DNA of 6,029 nt from JBFHDX01 sp041584475 (lineage in GTDB: Bacteria > Pseudomonadota > Alphaproteobacteria > UBA8366 > JADFVY01): NCBI GenBank assembly GCA_041584475.1, contig JBFHDX010000168.1, positions 1 through 6,029 on the forward strand. The letters run 5' to 3'. The translations under genes were made by a program, and so were the position numbers. Position 1 is the stretch's first letter. Every line of letters begins with the position of its first letter. The notes under the pieces are model-generated. The model had not been told where the DNA came from. It saw only the letters and a program-made list of their open reading frames with translations, and made no database searches. Of the stretch, positions 1-6,029 are shown piece by piece.

Positions 1-348
1 ACGCGCTACCGGCGCGAGATCGCGGTCAACACCGATTTCCGCAAGTTCGACGACGGGCTGATGATGACGATCGACTGCTCGCCGGGGACCGCGAACCGGT
101 TGCGCGCGATCCTGGAGGAGGCCGCGGCCGAGGGCGTCGTTCGTTACGGCCTGCACATGCAGGACAAGGCGCTGATGACGTGCGTCGTGCCGTCGGTCGT
201 GAGCCCGGACCACGTGCATTTCGTCGACGGCGCCGACGGCGGTTACGCGGCGGCGGCGCGGCAGCTGCGGGGTGAGCCCGTGGCCGCGGGGAGCGCCGGG
301 CGGTTGCCGTCGGCGGACATTCGGACTGAGCGTTCAGGGAATTCCTGA
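1..348 (+). CDS. DUF3095 family protein, C-terminal part (5' end outside window)
   Basis: The frame is open from the first base and ends at TGA (346-348), followed at once by an in-frame TAG. The visible 115 residues include a segment reading NTDFRKFDDGLMM (about residues 10-22), then RYGLHMQDKALMTC and a terminal block DHVHFVDGADGGYA. I recognise these as the conserved C-terminal end of the DUF3095 family (Pfam PF11294 from memory), soluble proteins of roughly 370-400 residues with no established function that I can vouch for. The last 25 or so residues, rich in Gly, Ala, Arg and Ser, lie past the conserved block and look like an unconserved tail. The true start lies left of the window; the ATG at 61 is only an internal methionine, because similarity continues upstream of it. 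The downstream hydrolase begins 15 bases after the stop, so the two may share a transcript. The family call rests on remembered motifs, not on a search. Confidence 0.75.
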   Translation, partial: TRYRREIAVNTDFRKFDDGLMMTIDCSPGTANRLRAILEEAAAEGVVRYGLHMQDKALMTCVVPSVVSPDHVHFVDGADGGYAAAARQLRGEPVAAGSAGRLPSADIRTERSGNS

Positions 349-363
349 TAGACTTGGCGCGCG

Positions 364-1824
364 ATGATTGGCCGCTTCGCCGCCCGCACCTCGAAGAAAC
401 TCGTCTGGTACCTGCTGACCGGGCTGCTTGTCTCTCTCCTGGTCCTGCTGGCCGCCGCCGTCGTGATGCTCGAGCGTCGGGCCGACCTGAAGCCGTGGCA
501 CGCGCCGGTGCTCAGCGAGGAGTTCGACGCCGGGAACCCAGTCGCGAGCTTCCGCGAATACCTGGCGCTCGAGGAAAGGCTGTTCGCCCAGCTCGATCGG
601 CAGGTCGTCGAGCGCATCGAGCCGGAGGACCGCAGCCCGATAAACCGCTACACGCGAGGCAGTCTCTCGGATCCGGGGATCTGGCCGCGCAACTGGAACC
701 GCAGCTATATCCTCGAGCAGGCGGATCCGAAGGCGGTGTTCCTGCTGATCCACGGCATGTCCGATTCGCCCTACAGCCTGCACAATCTCGCCGAGACCCT
801 GCACGAGCGCGGCGGCGCCGTGATCGGGCTCCGCCTGCCGGGGCACGGAACGATTCCGGCCGGCCTGCTCGAGGCGACCTGGCAGGACATGGCGGCCGCC
901 GTGGAGCTCGCGGTCGCCGAGGCGGAGCGCCTCGCCGGCCCGGCGGCGCCGATCCATGTCGTGGGCTACTCTATCGGCGGCGCGCTGGCGGTGCACCATG
1001 CGCTCCACGATGCCGAAAGCGGCGGGGCCCGTCTCGACGGGGTAATACTGATCTCACCGGCGATCGGTCTGCCGCGCGTCGCCGGGCTTGCCGCCTGGCA
1101 GTCGAGGCTGGGGCGCCTGCTCGGGCTGCGAAAGCTGGCGTGGAACTCGATCAAGCTCGAATACGACCCCTTCAAATACGGATCGTTCGCCGTCAACGCG
1201 GCCTATCAGTCCTATCTCCTGACCGAGGAGATCAAAGCGAATCTCGCGGCACTCAGCGAGCGCGGCGCGCTCGACAGCATGCCGCCGATACTCGCCTTCC
1301 AGTCGGGGGTCGATGCGACGGTGTCGTCCGAGGCGGTGATCGCCAGCCTGTTCCGAAAACTGCCCGAGGGCGGACACGAGCTGGTGCTGTTCGACGTCAA
1401 CCGCATGACCGATGCGATCGCCGTCCTCAGAGACGATCCCGGCCCCGCGATGGAACGGCTCCTGCGCGAGGGAACGCTTGACTTCACGCTCACGGTTTTG
1501 ACCAACGAGGACCGGCAGCGGCGCGAGGTCGTCCTGCGTCGGTACAGTCCCGGCGATCCGCAAATGCGGATCGAGTCGCCCGGCCTCGCATGGCCGCCCG
1601 GGGTCTTCTCGCTGTCCCATGTCGCCCTGCCGTTTCCCGCGTCGGACCAGCTCTATGGCGACGGCACAACGCGCAACAGTCCCGGCATCGAGCTCGGCGT
1701 CCTCGCGTTGCGCGGCGAGCGCGGCGTTCTCGTGATCTCCGCCGACGACATGCTGCGGCTGAGGTGGAATCCGTTCTACGGGCATCTCGAACGGAGGATC
1801 CTCGACTTCGTCGGACTGCGCTGA
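364..1824 (+). CDS. Membrane-anchored alpha/beta hydrolase (serine hydrolase, lysophospholipase-like)
   Basis: The protein has 486 residues. Residues 14-36 are a hydrophobic segment preceded by basic residues (R4, R8, K11, K12), which fits an N-terminal membrane anchor or uncleaved signal with the catalytic part outside the cytoplasm. The hydrolase core starts near residue 122. It shows an oxyanion-hole type HGM at 130-132, an LPGHG at 158-162 typical of monoacylglycerol-lipase/S33-like hydrolases, and the nucleophile elbow GYSIGG at 201-206 with Ser203. Asp317 in SGVDATV is the likely acid and His419 in SLSHVALPFP the likely base. The acid and histidine are about 100 residues apart, far more than the usual 25-35, so an insertion sits between them. 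The substrate cannot be read from sequence; an ester or lipid is the family expectation. ATG 364 is the first possible start because in-frame stops lie at 346 and 349. No good Shine-Dalgarno is seen, which would suit reinitiation after the upstream gene. Confidence 0.88.
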   Translation: MIGRFAARTSKKLVWYLLTGLLVSLLVLLAAAVVMLERRADLKPWHAPVLSEEFDAGNPVASFREYLALEERLFAQLDRQVVERIEPEDRSPINRYTRGSLSDPGIWPRNWNRSYILEQADPKAVFLLIHGMSDSPYSLHNLAETLHERGGAVIGLRLPGHGTIPAGLLEATWQDMAAAVELAVAEAERLAGPAAPIHVVGYSIGGALAVHHALHDAESGGARLDGVILISPAIGLPRVAGLAAWQSRLGRLLGLRKLAWNSIKLEYDPFKYGSFAVNAAYQSYLLTEEIKANLAALSERGALDSMPPILAFQSGVDATVSSEAVIASLFRKLPEGGHELVLFDVNRMTDAIAVLRDDPGPAMERLLREGTLDFTLTVLTNEDRQRREVVLRRYSPGDPQMRIESPGLAWPPGVFSLSHVALPFPASDQLYGDGTTRNSPGIELGVLALRGERGVLVISADDMLRLRWNPFYGHLERRILDFVGLR

Positions 1825-1892
1825 GCGGCGGGTGGGCCGGGCCAGCCGCATTCGGATGGCGGGAGCGACGGCCGGTCGGGCGACGTCGGGCG
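1825..1892. other. Short convergent intergenic gap
   Basis: This 68-base stretch separates the 3' ends of the hydrolase gene (+) and modC (-). It is very GC-rich and has short self-complementary words such as CGACGTCG, but I see no stem followed by a T run on either strand. No intrinsic terminator can be called, so termination here, if it occurs, may be Rho-dependent or rely on structure I cannot evaluate. Confidence 0.6.
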
Positions 1893-3017
1893 CTATGTCC
1901 CGCGGCCCGGCTCCGGTGGTTGTGCCCGGTCACCGCGCCGCGGCCGGCCGAGCGCGTGGCGGTCGATGGCGACGGCCTTGACCAGCGCGCAGACCTTGCG
2001 GCCGGGCGCGAGCTCGAGCCGCGCGGCGGCGAGCCGGGTGACGCGCGCCCACAGCGTGGTGCCGACATCGACCAGCACGTCGACCTGGCCGTCCCTGCGG
2101 TCGCTGATCTCCGTGACCGTGCCCGGAAAGATGTTGAGGATGCTGATGTCCTGCGGCGGCTCGAGCGCGAGCGCGACGTCGCGGGCGCGGATGCGGATGC
2201 GCAGCTCGTCGCCGACCGCCGCGTCGGTCAGCGGCACGATGAGGCGCATGCCGTCGAAGGCGAGCCGGGTCACGGCATCGGCCTCGTCATGCGCCTCGAC
2301 GGTCACCGTCAGCACCGCGCCGGCCTCGAAGCGCCCGGTCAGCGGCCGCAGGTCGAGCCGGCTCATCAGCTCCTCGACCGGGCCGGTGGCGGCGACGCGC
2401 CCGTCATTGACGATGACCAGCGTATCCGCGAGGCGCACGATCTCCTCGACGGCGTGGCTGACATAGACGATCGGGATCGTGAACTCGTCGCGCAGCCGCT
2501 CGATGAAGGGCAGGATCTCGGCCTTGCGCAGCCCGTCGAGCGAGGCCAGCGGCTCGTCCATCAGCAGCAGCCGCGGCGAGGCGAGCAGCGCCCGGCCGAT
2601 GGCGACGCGCTGCTTCTCGCCGCCGGACAGCGTCGCCGGCGCGCGACCGAGCAGGCTCCCGAGGTCGAGCAGTTCCACGACCTGCTCGAACGCGACGCCG
2701 TCGCCGTGCCGCTTCATGCCGTAGGCGAGGTTGTGGCGCACGTTCATGTGCGGGAACAGGCGGCCCTCCTGGAACACGTAGCCGAGACGCCGCGCCTCGG
2801 GCGGCAGGTCGATGCGGCGCGCCGAGTCGAACAGCGTGACCCCGTCGACCGTGATGCGCCCGTCGTCCGGCCGGTCGAGCCCGGCCATCAGGTTGACGAG
2901 GCTCGTCTTGCCGGCGCCCGAGCGGCCGAACAGCGCGGTGATGCCGCCGGGCGCGCTCGCGAAGCGGGCGTCGATGGCGAAGCTGCCGAGCCGGCGGCGG
3001 ACGTCGACCTCGATCAT
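1893..3017 (-). CDS. modC: Molybdate ABC transporter ATP-binding protein ModC
   Basis: This 374-residue cytoplasmic ATPase powers molybdate import through ModB. The nucleotide-binding domain is complete: Walker A GRSGAGKTS at 31-39, Q-loop around Gln82 (YVFQEGRLFPHM), signature LSGGEKQR at 129-136, Walker B LLLMDEP at 149-155, D-loop SLD at 158-160 and switch His187 in YVSH. The motifs FGRSGAGKTS and FQEGRLFPH are characteristic of ModC rather than of sulfate or iron importers. Residues about 290-356 (starting DISILNIFPG) form a C-terminal TOBE/Mop-type domain, which in known ModC proteins binds oxyanion and can inhibit transport when molybdate is plentiful. Beyond it lies an 18-residue Arg/Pro/Gly-rich tail ending at TAG. 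The ATG (3017-3015) overlaps the modB TGA (3016-3014), giving an ATGA junction and probable translational coupling. Length is close to the usual 350-380 residues. Tungstate transport cannot be excluded from sequence. Confidence 0.95.
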   Translation of the reverse strand: MIEVDVRRRLGSFAIDARFASAPGGITALFGRSGAGKTSLVNLMAGLDRPDDGRITVDGVTLFDSARRIDLPPEARRLGYVFQEGRLFPHMNVRHNLAYGMKRHGDGVAFEQVVELLDLGSLLGRAPATLSGGEKQRVAIGRALLASPRLLLMDEPLASLDGLRKAEILPFIERLRDEFTIPIVYVSHAVEEIVRLADTLVIVNDGRVAATGPVEELMSRLDLRPLTGRFEAGAVLTVTVEAHDEADAVTRLAFDGMRLIVPLTDAAVGDELRIRIRARDVALALEPPQDISILNIFPGTVTEISDRRDGQVDVLVDVGTTLWARVTRLAAARLELAPGRKVCALVKAVAIDRHALGRPRRGDRAQPPEPGRGT

Positions 3018-3706
3018 CGCTGCGGACCCCGGCTGCGCACCAGCCGTCGCGCCAGCCATTCCGAGGCGACGATGGCGGCGAGCGCAAGCGCGACGGCGAT
3101 CAGCGCGAGCCGCGCCGCGGCGGCCTCGCCGTCCGGCGTCTGCGTCAGCGTGTAGAGCGCGATGGGCAGGGTGCGCGTCTCGCCCGGGATGTTGGAGACG
3201 AAGGTGATGGTGGCGCCGAACTCGCCGAGCGCGCGGGCGAAGGCGAGCACGACCCCGGCGAGGATGCCCGGCGCCATCAGCGGCAGGGTGATCGTCGCGA
3301 AGACGCGCAGCCGCCCGGCGCCGAGCGTCCGCGCCGCCGCCTCGAGCCCGCGGTCGACGCCCTCGAGCGACAGCCGCATCGCCCGCACCATCAGCGGGAA
3401 CGCCATCACCGCGGCCGCCACGGCGGCGCCCTTCCAGGTGAAGGCGACGGTGATGCCGAACGTGTCGTAGAGCCAGCCGCCGACCGGCCCGCGGCGGCCG
3501 AGCAAGACGAGCAGCGCGTAGCCGACGACGACCGGCGGCACGACGAGCGGCAGGTGGATCACGGCGTCGACCAGCGACTTGCCGGGGAACGTGCGGCGCG
3601 CCAGCAGCCACGCCGCGGCGAGGCCGAGCGGCAGCGAGAAGACGACGCTGGCGACGGCGACCCTGAGGCTCAGCCCCAGCGCCTCGATCTCGAGCGGCGT
3701 CAGCAT
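3014..3706 (-). CDS. modB: Molybdate ABC transporter permease ModB
   Basis: This inner-membrane channel subunit has 230 residues, the usual size for ModB. It starts MLTPLEIEALGLSLRVA and has about five to six hydrophobic segments, including residues 12-36, 46-69, 93-112, 143-160 and 200-220. The cytoplasmic coupling loop is clear: EAARTLGAGR starting near 123, followed by LPLMAPG at 141-147, matching the binding-protein-dependent transporter EAA motif that docks on the ATPase. ALGEFGAT at 159-166 and the following NIPGETRTLPIALY are typical of molybdate permeases. The frame stays open upstream into modA, but ATG 3706 is chosen because the membrane protein homology begins there and GAGGG lies 8 bases upstream, overlapping the modA stop. 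It sits 11 bases after modA and overlaps modC by ATGA, so it is the middle gene of one operon. Confidence 0.95.
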   Translation of the reverse strand: MLTPLEIEALGLSLRVAVASVVFSLPLGLAAAWLLARRTFPGKSLVDAVIHLPLVVPPVVVGYALLVLLGRRGPVGGWLYDTFGITVAFTWKGAAVAAAVMAFPLMVRAMRLSLEGVDRGLEAAARTLGAGRLRVFATITLPLMAPGILAGVVLAFARALGEFGATITFVSNIPGETRTLPIALYTLTQTPDGEAAAARLALIAVALALAAIVASEWLARRLVRSRGPQR

Positions 3707-3720
3707 CGCCGTATCCCTCA
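3707..3720 (-). promoter_or_regulatory. Ribosome binding site of modB overlapping the modA stop
   Basis: Read on the minus strand, the modA stop and spacer are TGAGGGATACGGCG followed by the modB ATG. GAGGG is a good Shine-Dalgarno match with an 8-base spacing. Its overlap with the modA TGA means ribosomes finishing modA are placed on the modB site, which fits coupled translation and fixes the modB start at 3706. Confidence 0.7.
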
Positions 3721-4482
3721 ATCGGTGCCGAAGCCGTGCCGGCGGAACACCGCCTGCGCCTCGGGTTCCCGCAGGAAGGCGAGCAGACGCCGCGCCGCCG
3801 CGACCTGCCCGTCGGCGACGACGGCGGCGGGATAGACGATCGGCGCATGGCTGCCGGCCGGAAAGGTCGCCGCGACGCGCACCCTGCGGCCGATCGCGGC
3901 GTCGCTGGCGTAGACGATGCCGGCCGCCGCCTCGCCGCGTTCGACCAGCAGCAGCGCCGCGCGCACGTTCGGCAGCAGGATCGCGGAAGCCTCCAGCCGC
4001 TGCCACAAGCCGAGCGTCTCGAGCGCCTGGCGGGCATAGATCCCGGCCGGAACGTGGGCCGGGTCGCCCATCGCCAGCCGGCCGCCGGCGAGCCGCGCCG
4101 GCAGCTCCGCATCGAGGGCAAGCCGTCTGGCGGCAGCGACCGGCTCGATCAGCACCAGCCGGTTGCCGACGAGCGCCACCGGCGCGCCGTCGACGGCGCC
4201 GCGCTCGACGAGCCAGTCCATCCAGCGCTCGTTCGCCGAGACGAAGAGGTCGGCCGGCGCGCCGTTGGCGATCTGCCGCGCAAGCACGCCCGAGCTCGCA
4301 AAGACGAGGCGGAGCGCGCCGCGGCCCGCCGCCTCGTGGTGTCCGGCGATCTCCTCGAGCGCGTTCGTCATGCTGGCGGCGGCGAACACGGTCAGCGGCC
4401 GCGGCTCGTCAGCGCCGAGGACGGGTCCCGACAGGACCAGCACGGCGGCGAAGCAGGCGACGACGAAGCGGCGAGTGCTCAT
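3718..4482 (-). CDS. modA: Molybdate ABC transporter periplasmic substrate-binding protein ModA
   Basis: This oxyanion-binding protein captures molybdate in the periplasm and delivers it to ModB. With start at ATG 4482 it has 254 residues, normal for ModA. A Sec signal peptide is visible: basic STRR, a hydrophobic stretch at 6-22, and a likely cleavage near VLGA-DE (residues 21-26). The mature part opens with VFAAASMTNAL (32-42), carrying Ser37, equivalent to a ligand-binding Ser. It continues with FASSGVLARQI (61-71), GAPADLFVSA (74-83), GDPAHVPAGIYARQAL (139-154) and GIVYASDA (188-195, with Tyr191); all are landmark ModA segments around the binding pocket. A GTG 18 bases upstream (4500) would add six residues before the signal peptide and is less likely. 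No clear Shine-Dalgarno precedes ATG 4482. The stop (TGA, 3720-3718) is 11 bases from modB. Tungstate could also be a ligand. Confidence 0.95.
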   Translation of the reverse strand: MSTRRFVVACFAAVLVLSGPVLGADEPRPLTVFAAASMTNALEEIAGHHEAAGRGALRLVFASSGVLARQIANGAPADLFVSANERWMDWLVERGAVDGAPVALVGNRLVLIEPVAAARRLALDAELPARLAGGRLAMGDPAHVPAGIYARQALETLGLWQRLEASAILLPNVRAALLLVERGEAAAGIVYASDAAIGRRVRVAATFPAGSHAPIVYPAAVVADGQVAAARRLLAFLREPEAQAVFRRHGFGTD

Positions 4483-4675
4483 GCGGCCAGACTTACCCAC
4501 GGCGAGGGAGTTTCGTCAATCGGCGTGGGCGGGCCTCAGCGCCGGGCCGGGCGTGGCCCCGCGGGATTGCGAATCGCGCTGCGCTGCCCGCTCGCGGGGC
4601 CCGTCGGCCAGCGATGCGACACGAAGAGCGGGTCCGGAGCCGACGGCAGCCGGCACGCAGCCGCGGCCGGAACCG
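4483..4675. other. Intergenic region between the DMT permease gene and modA
   Basis: These 193 bases hold no open frame that I recognise as a gene. They are GC-rich with several short self-complementary stretches, for example CCCGCTCGCGGG and GATTGCGAATC, but no stem is followed by a T run, so no intrinsic terminator for the DMT gene is evident. I saw no AT-rich inverted repeat resembling a ModE operator and no obvious Moco-riboswitch architecture, though the latter cannot be judged reliably by eye. Confidence 0.5.
4490..4519 (-). promoter_or_regulatory. Possible promoter of the modABC operon
   Basis: On the minus strand TTGACG (4519-4514), a near-perfect -35 element for a housekeeping sigma factor, is followed after 18 bases by TAAGTC (4495-4490), a weak -10. 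Transcription would then begin close to 4483, almost at the modA ATG, giving a leaderless or near-leaderless message. This agrees with the lack of a Shine-Dalgarno there and with ATG 4482 rather than GTG 4500 as start. The -10 match is poor, so the call is tentative. Confidence 0.35.
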
Positions 4676-5644
4676 TCAGACCCGCGCGTCCTCCTCGCGG
4701 CTGCCCGGCGCATGATCCGGCGGACCGATGCGGATATTGGGGCCGGCGACGATGCGGTCCCGCGTCCGCAGCACCGGCCTGTTCTCGGAGACATTCCTGC
4801 GGCTCTCGCGAACGACGATGTAGACGCCGCTGGCGATGATCACCAAGACGCCGATGATCGTATAGCGGTCGGGGATCTCGTCGAACAGCGCGAAGCCGTA
4901 GACCGACGCCCAGACGATCTGCGAGTACTGGGTGGGCGCCACGATGCTCGCCTCGGCCGATTTGTAGGCGCCGATCATGCAGTACAGGGCGATCAGCGCG
5001 AGCAGCGACAGCAGTGCCACGGCACCGAGGTCGCGCAAGGGCATCGGCTGGTAATTCAAGGGCATCAGGGCCCCCATGATCACGAAACTCCCGAGCATGG
5101 GGAACAGCAGCAGCACCACCTCGCGCTCGTCGCGCCCGGTGCGCCGGACGATGACCGATGCGAGCGAGGAAAAGAACGCGCCGACCAGCGCCGCGACGTG
5201 GCCGAGCGTCAGCTCGGACATGCCGGGCCGGATGACGATCAGCACGCCGACGAGGCCAACGACGACCGCACTCCCGCGATGCACGCCGACGCGCTCGCCC
5301 AGGACGGGGACGGACAGCACGGTCACCAGCAGCGGAACGGTGAACAGGACGGAATAGGTCTGGGCGAGCGGCAGCGCGGAAAAGGCGTAGAACACGCAAA
5401 CCGTGGAGACCAGAATGGCCGCGGTGCGCAGCACCGTCCACCAGGGATGGCGCGGGCGCAGGTTCGCCAGGCTGGCATCGTGGACGAGCAGCAGCGAGAC
5501 CAGCGGAAAGCCGAAGATCACGCTGAAGAACAAAACCTGGAACGGGCTGTAGGTGGCGCCGAGATACTTGATGATCACGTCGTGCGTGGCGTAGATGGCG
5601 AAACCCAGCAGCCCGAGGAGCGCGCCCTTGGTGTTGGAGCTCAT
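4676..5644 (-). CDS. DMT superfamily transporter with two EamA domains
   Basis: This 322-residue inner-membrane protein has about ten hydrophobic segments arranged as two EamA repeats, roughly residues 7-139 and 148-280, as in drug/metabolite transporters of the COG0697 type. The first repeat ends with the typical PVLGERVG (113-120) before its last helix, and the second has the matching FALFDEIPDRYTIIGVLVI before its last helix. QYSQIVWA precedes this second motif and is common in alphaproteobacterial members. A hydrophilic, Arg-rich tail of about 42 residues (281-322) follows the last helix, longer than usual. Substrate cannot be assigned; family members export or import amino acids, nucleobases, cofactors or drugs. 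ATG 5644 is chosen because the first helix begins right after it, and AGGG lies 8 bases upstream. The frame remains open upstream to 6004, but that extension is not membrane-like and looks non-coding. No functional link to the downstream mod genes is apparent. Confidence 0.88.
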   Translation of the reverse strand: MSSNTKGALLGLLGFAIYATHDVIIKYLGATYSPFQVLFFSVIFGFPLVSLLLVHDASLANLRPRHPWWTVLRTAAILVSTVCVFYAFSALPLAQTYSVLFTVPLLVTVLSVPVLGERVGVHRGSAVVVGLVGVLIVIRPGMSELTLGHVAALVGAFFSSLASVIVRRTGRDEREVVLLLFPMLGSFVIMGALMPLNYQPMPLRDLGAVALLSLLALIALYCMIGAYKSAEASIVAPTQYSQIVWASVYGFALFDEIPDRYTIIGVLVIIASGVYIVVRESRRNVSENRPVLRTRDRIVAGPNIRIGPPDHAPGSREEDARV

Positions 5645-5790
5645 GCCGAAAACCCTGTGCAGCGATTGAACGGGCGCCTCGGGAAACGCCGCCGACCGAA
5701 TAGCGATCGCACCTCGTTGACCCGCGCAGATTCCGGATGACAGCCTGGCGGCAGACGCATGACCTTCCGAGCGGTCGGCGATGCGTCCAT
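5641..5790 (-). CDS. Candidate small ORF (49 residues) upstream of and overlapping the DMT gene
   Basis: Read on the minus strand, ATG at 5790 opens a 49-codon frame that closes with TGA at 5643-5641, overlapping the DMT start codon as ATGA. GAGAAGG lies 8 bases before the ATG, a better ribosome site than most in this window. The product would begin MDASPTARKVMRLPPG, is strongly basic (about eleven Arg) and has no hydrophobic segment. I recognise no family. Against it, roughly two thirds of its third positions are G or C, below the strong bias of the neighbouring genes, which fits chance as well as a leader peptide. It could be a translationally coupled leader, a small protein, or spurious. 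Confidence 0.25.
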   Translation of the reverse strand: MDASPTARKVMRLPPGCHPESARVNEVRSLFGRRRFPRRPFNRCTGFSA

Positions 5791-6029
5791 GGGGTTTGCC
5801 TTCTCGTTTGGTCGTTCGACTTACTTCATAGCCGGTTTCGGGTCGAGGGCGGAAGCCGAAGAGGCGAGCGGGACCCGTCCTTGCGGCGGCCCGGGAAGCG
5901 CCTCGCAGGGCCGAACGATGGCTTGGGCGCCGGCGGACCGTCGCCTTCTCGCAGCCGGGGGCGGCCTCTGTCGGGCCGCGCCGGCCCGCCCGAGCCGCTA
6001 CCATCGTCGCAATGGACCGCGGACCGTCG
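5645..6029. other. Region upstream of the DMT gene, without a recognised gene
   Basis: Apart from the candidate small ORF at 5641-5790, these 385 bases contain nothing I can assign. The part from 5791 to about 5850 is less GC-rich than the surrounding sequence (for example the stretch around 5810-5835) and is the most likely place for the DMT promoter, but I could not match a convincing -35/-10 pair. From about 5850 to 6000 the sequence is again very GC-rich, with only low-complexity Arg/Ala-rich frames. At the right edge, ATG at 6012 opens a rightward frame (MDRGPS) cut by the window end; it might begin a divergent gene, but six codons cannot support a call. Confidence 0.5.

Noticed and set aside
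334..348. Near-palindrome TCAGGGAATTCCTGA at the end of the DUF3095 gene
   Set aside because: It is imperfect (one extra G), has no T run, and overlaps the last codons and stop. It is too short to call an operator or terminator on sequence alone.
1590..3155. A 521-codon open frame on the + strand opposite modC and the end of modB
   Set aside because: It lies antisense to clearly recognised genes, and its product is a repetitive Arg/Ala/Asp/His-rich sequence with no family resemblance. Such frames are expected opposite GC-rich, third-position-biased genes.
1893..4121. A single 742-codon minus-strand frame that would fuse a long upstream segment to ModC
   Set aside because: The upstream 368 codons overlap modA and modB in another frame and are low-complexity Arg/Ala/Pro. 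ModC homology starts exactly at the ATG that overlaps the modB stop.
4600..4622. Short GC-rich inverted repeat CCCGCTCGCGGG as a terminator of the DMT gene
   Set aside because: The stem is only five pairs with a two-base loop and is not followed by a T tract in the direction of transcription.
4163..5740. A 525-codon open frame on the + strand opposite modA and the DMT permease
   Set aside because: It spans the antisense of two real genes and the spacer between them. Its Gln/Asp/His/Arg-rich composition is the typical reverse-strand shadow of hydrophobic, GC-rich coding sequence.
5645..6004. A 120-residue N-terminal extension of the DMT permease
   Set aside because: The frame is merely open there. 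The extension is Arg/Ala/Gly-rich, has no signal or membrane segment, and DMT homology begins at ATG 5644, which has its own AGGG ribosome site.
6012..6029. ATG opening a rightward frame at the window edge
   Set aside because: Only six codons are visible and no ribosome site or promoter supports it, so it is not listed as a gene.

Overview
The window is GC-rich, near 68-70% by eye. Its coding sequences strongly prefer G or C at third positions. Gene content and protein style (a DUF3095 protein, a ModABC molybdate importer, an EamA/DMT transporter) suggest an alphaproteobacterium, probably of the Hyphomicrobiales; this is an inference from style, as no marker gene is present.

Layout. The left part is read on the + strand: the 3' end of a DUF3095-family gene (1-348) runs into tandem stops, and 15 bases later comes a membrane-anchored alpha/beta hydrolase (364-1824). 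The rest is read on the - strand and converges on the hydrolase across a 68-base gap. In order of transcription, a DMT-family permease (5644 to 4676) is followed by a 193-base spacer and then a compact molybdate ABC transporter operon: modA (4482 to 3718), modB (3706 to 3014) and modC (3017 to 1893). modA and modB are 11 bases apart, and modB and modC overlap by an ATGA junction, so the three are very likely co-transcribed and translationally coupled.

Function. ModA is a periplasmic oxyanion-binding protein, ModB the membrane channel, and ModC the ATPase with a C-terminal TOBE/Mop domain. Together they form a complete high-affinity molybdate (or tungstate) importer that would supply molybdenum cofactor. 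No modE regulator gene is present and I saw no ModE-type operator upstream of modA. The hydrolase and the DMT permease have no visible link to molybdate.

About 385 bases upstream of the DMT gene hold no recognised gene. They do contain a 49-codon open frame that has a Shine-Dalgarno-like sequence and ends in an ATGA overlap with the permease start, and a possible divergent start codon at the extreme right edge. This is an ordinary chromosomal region. I found no mobile element, CRISPR array, structural RNA gene, or convincing new defence or metabolic system.
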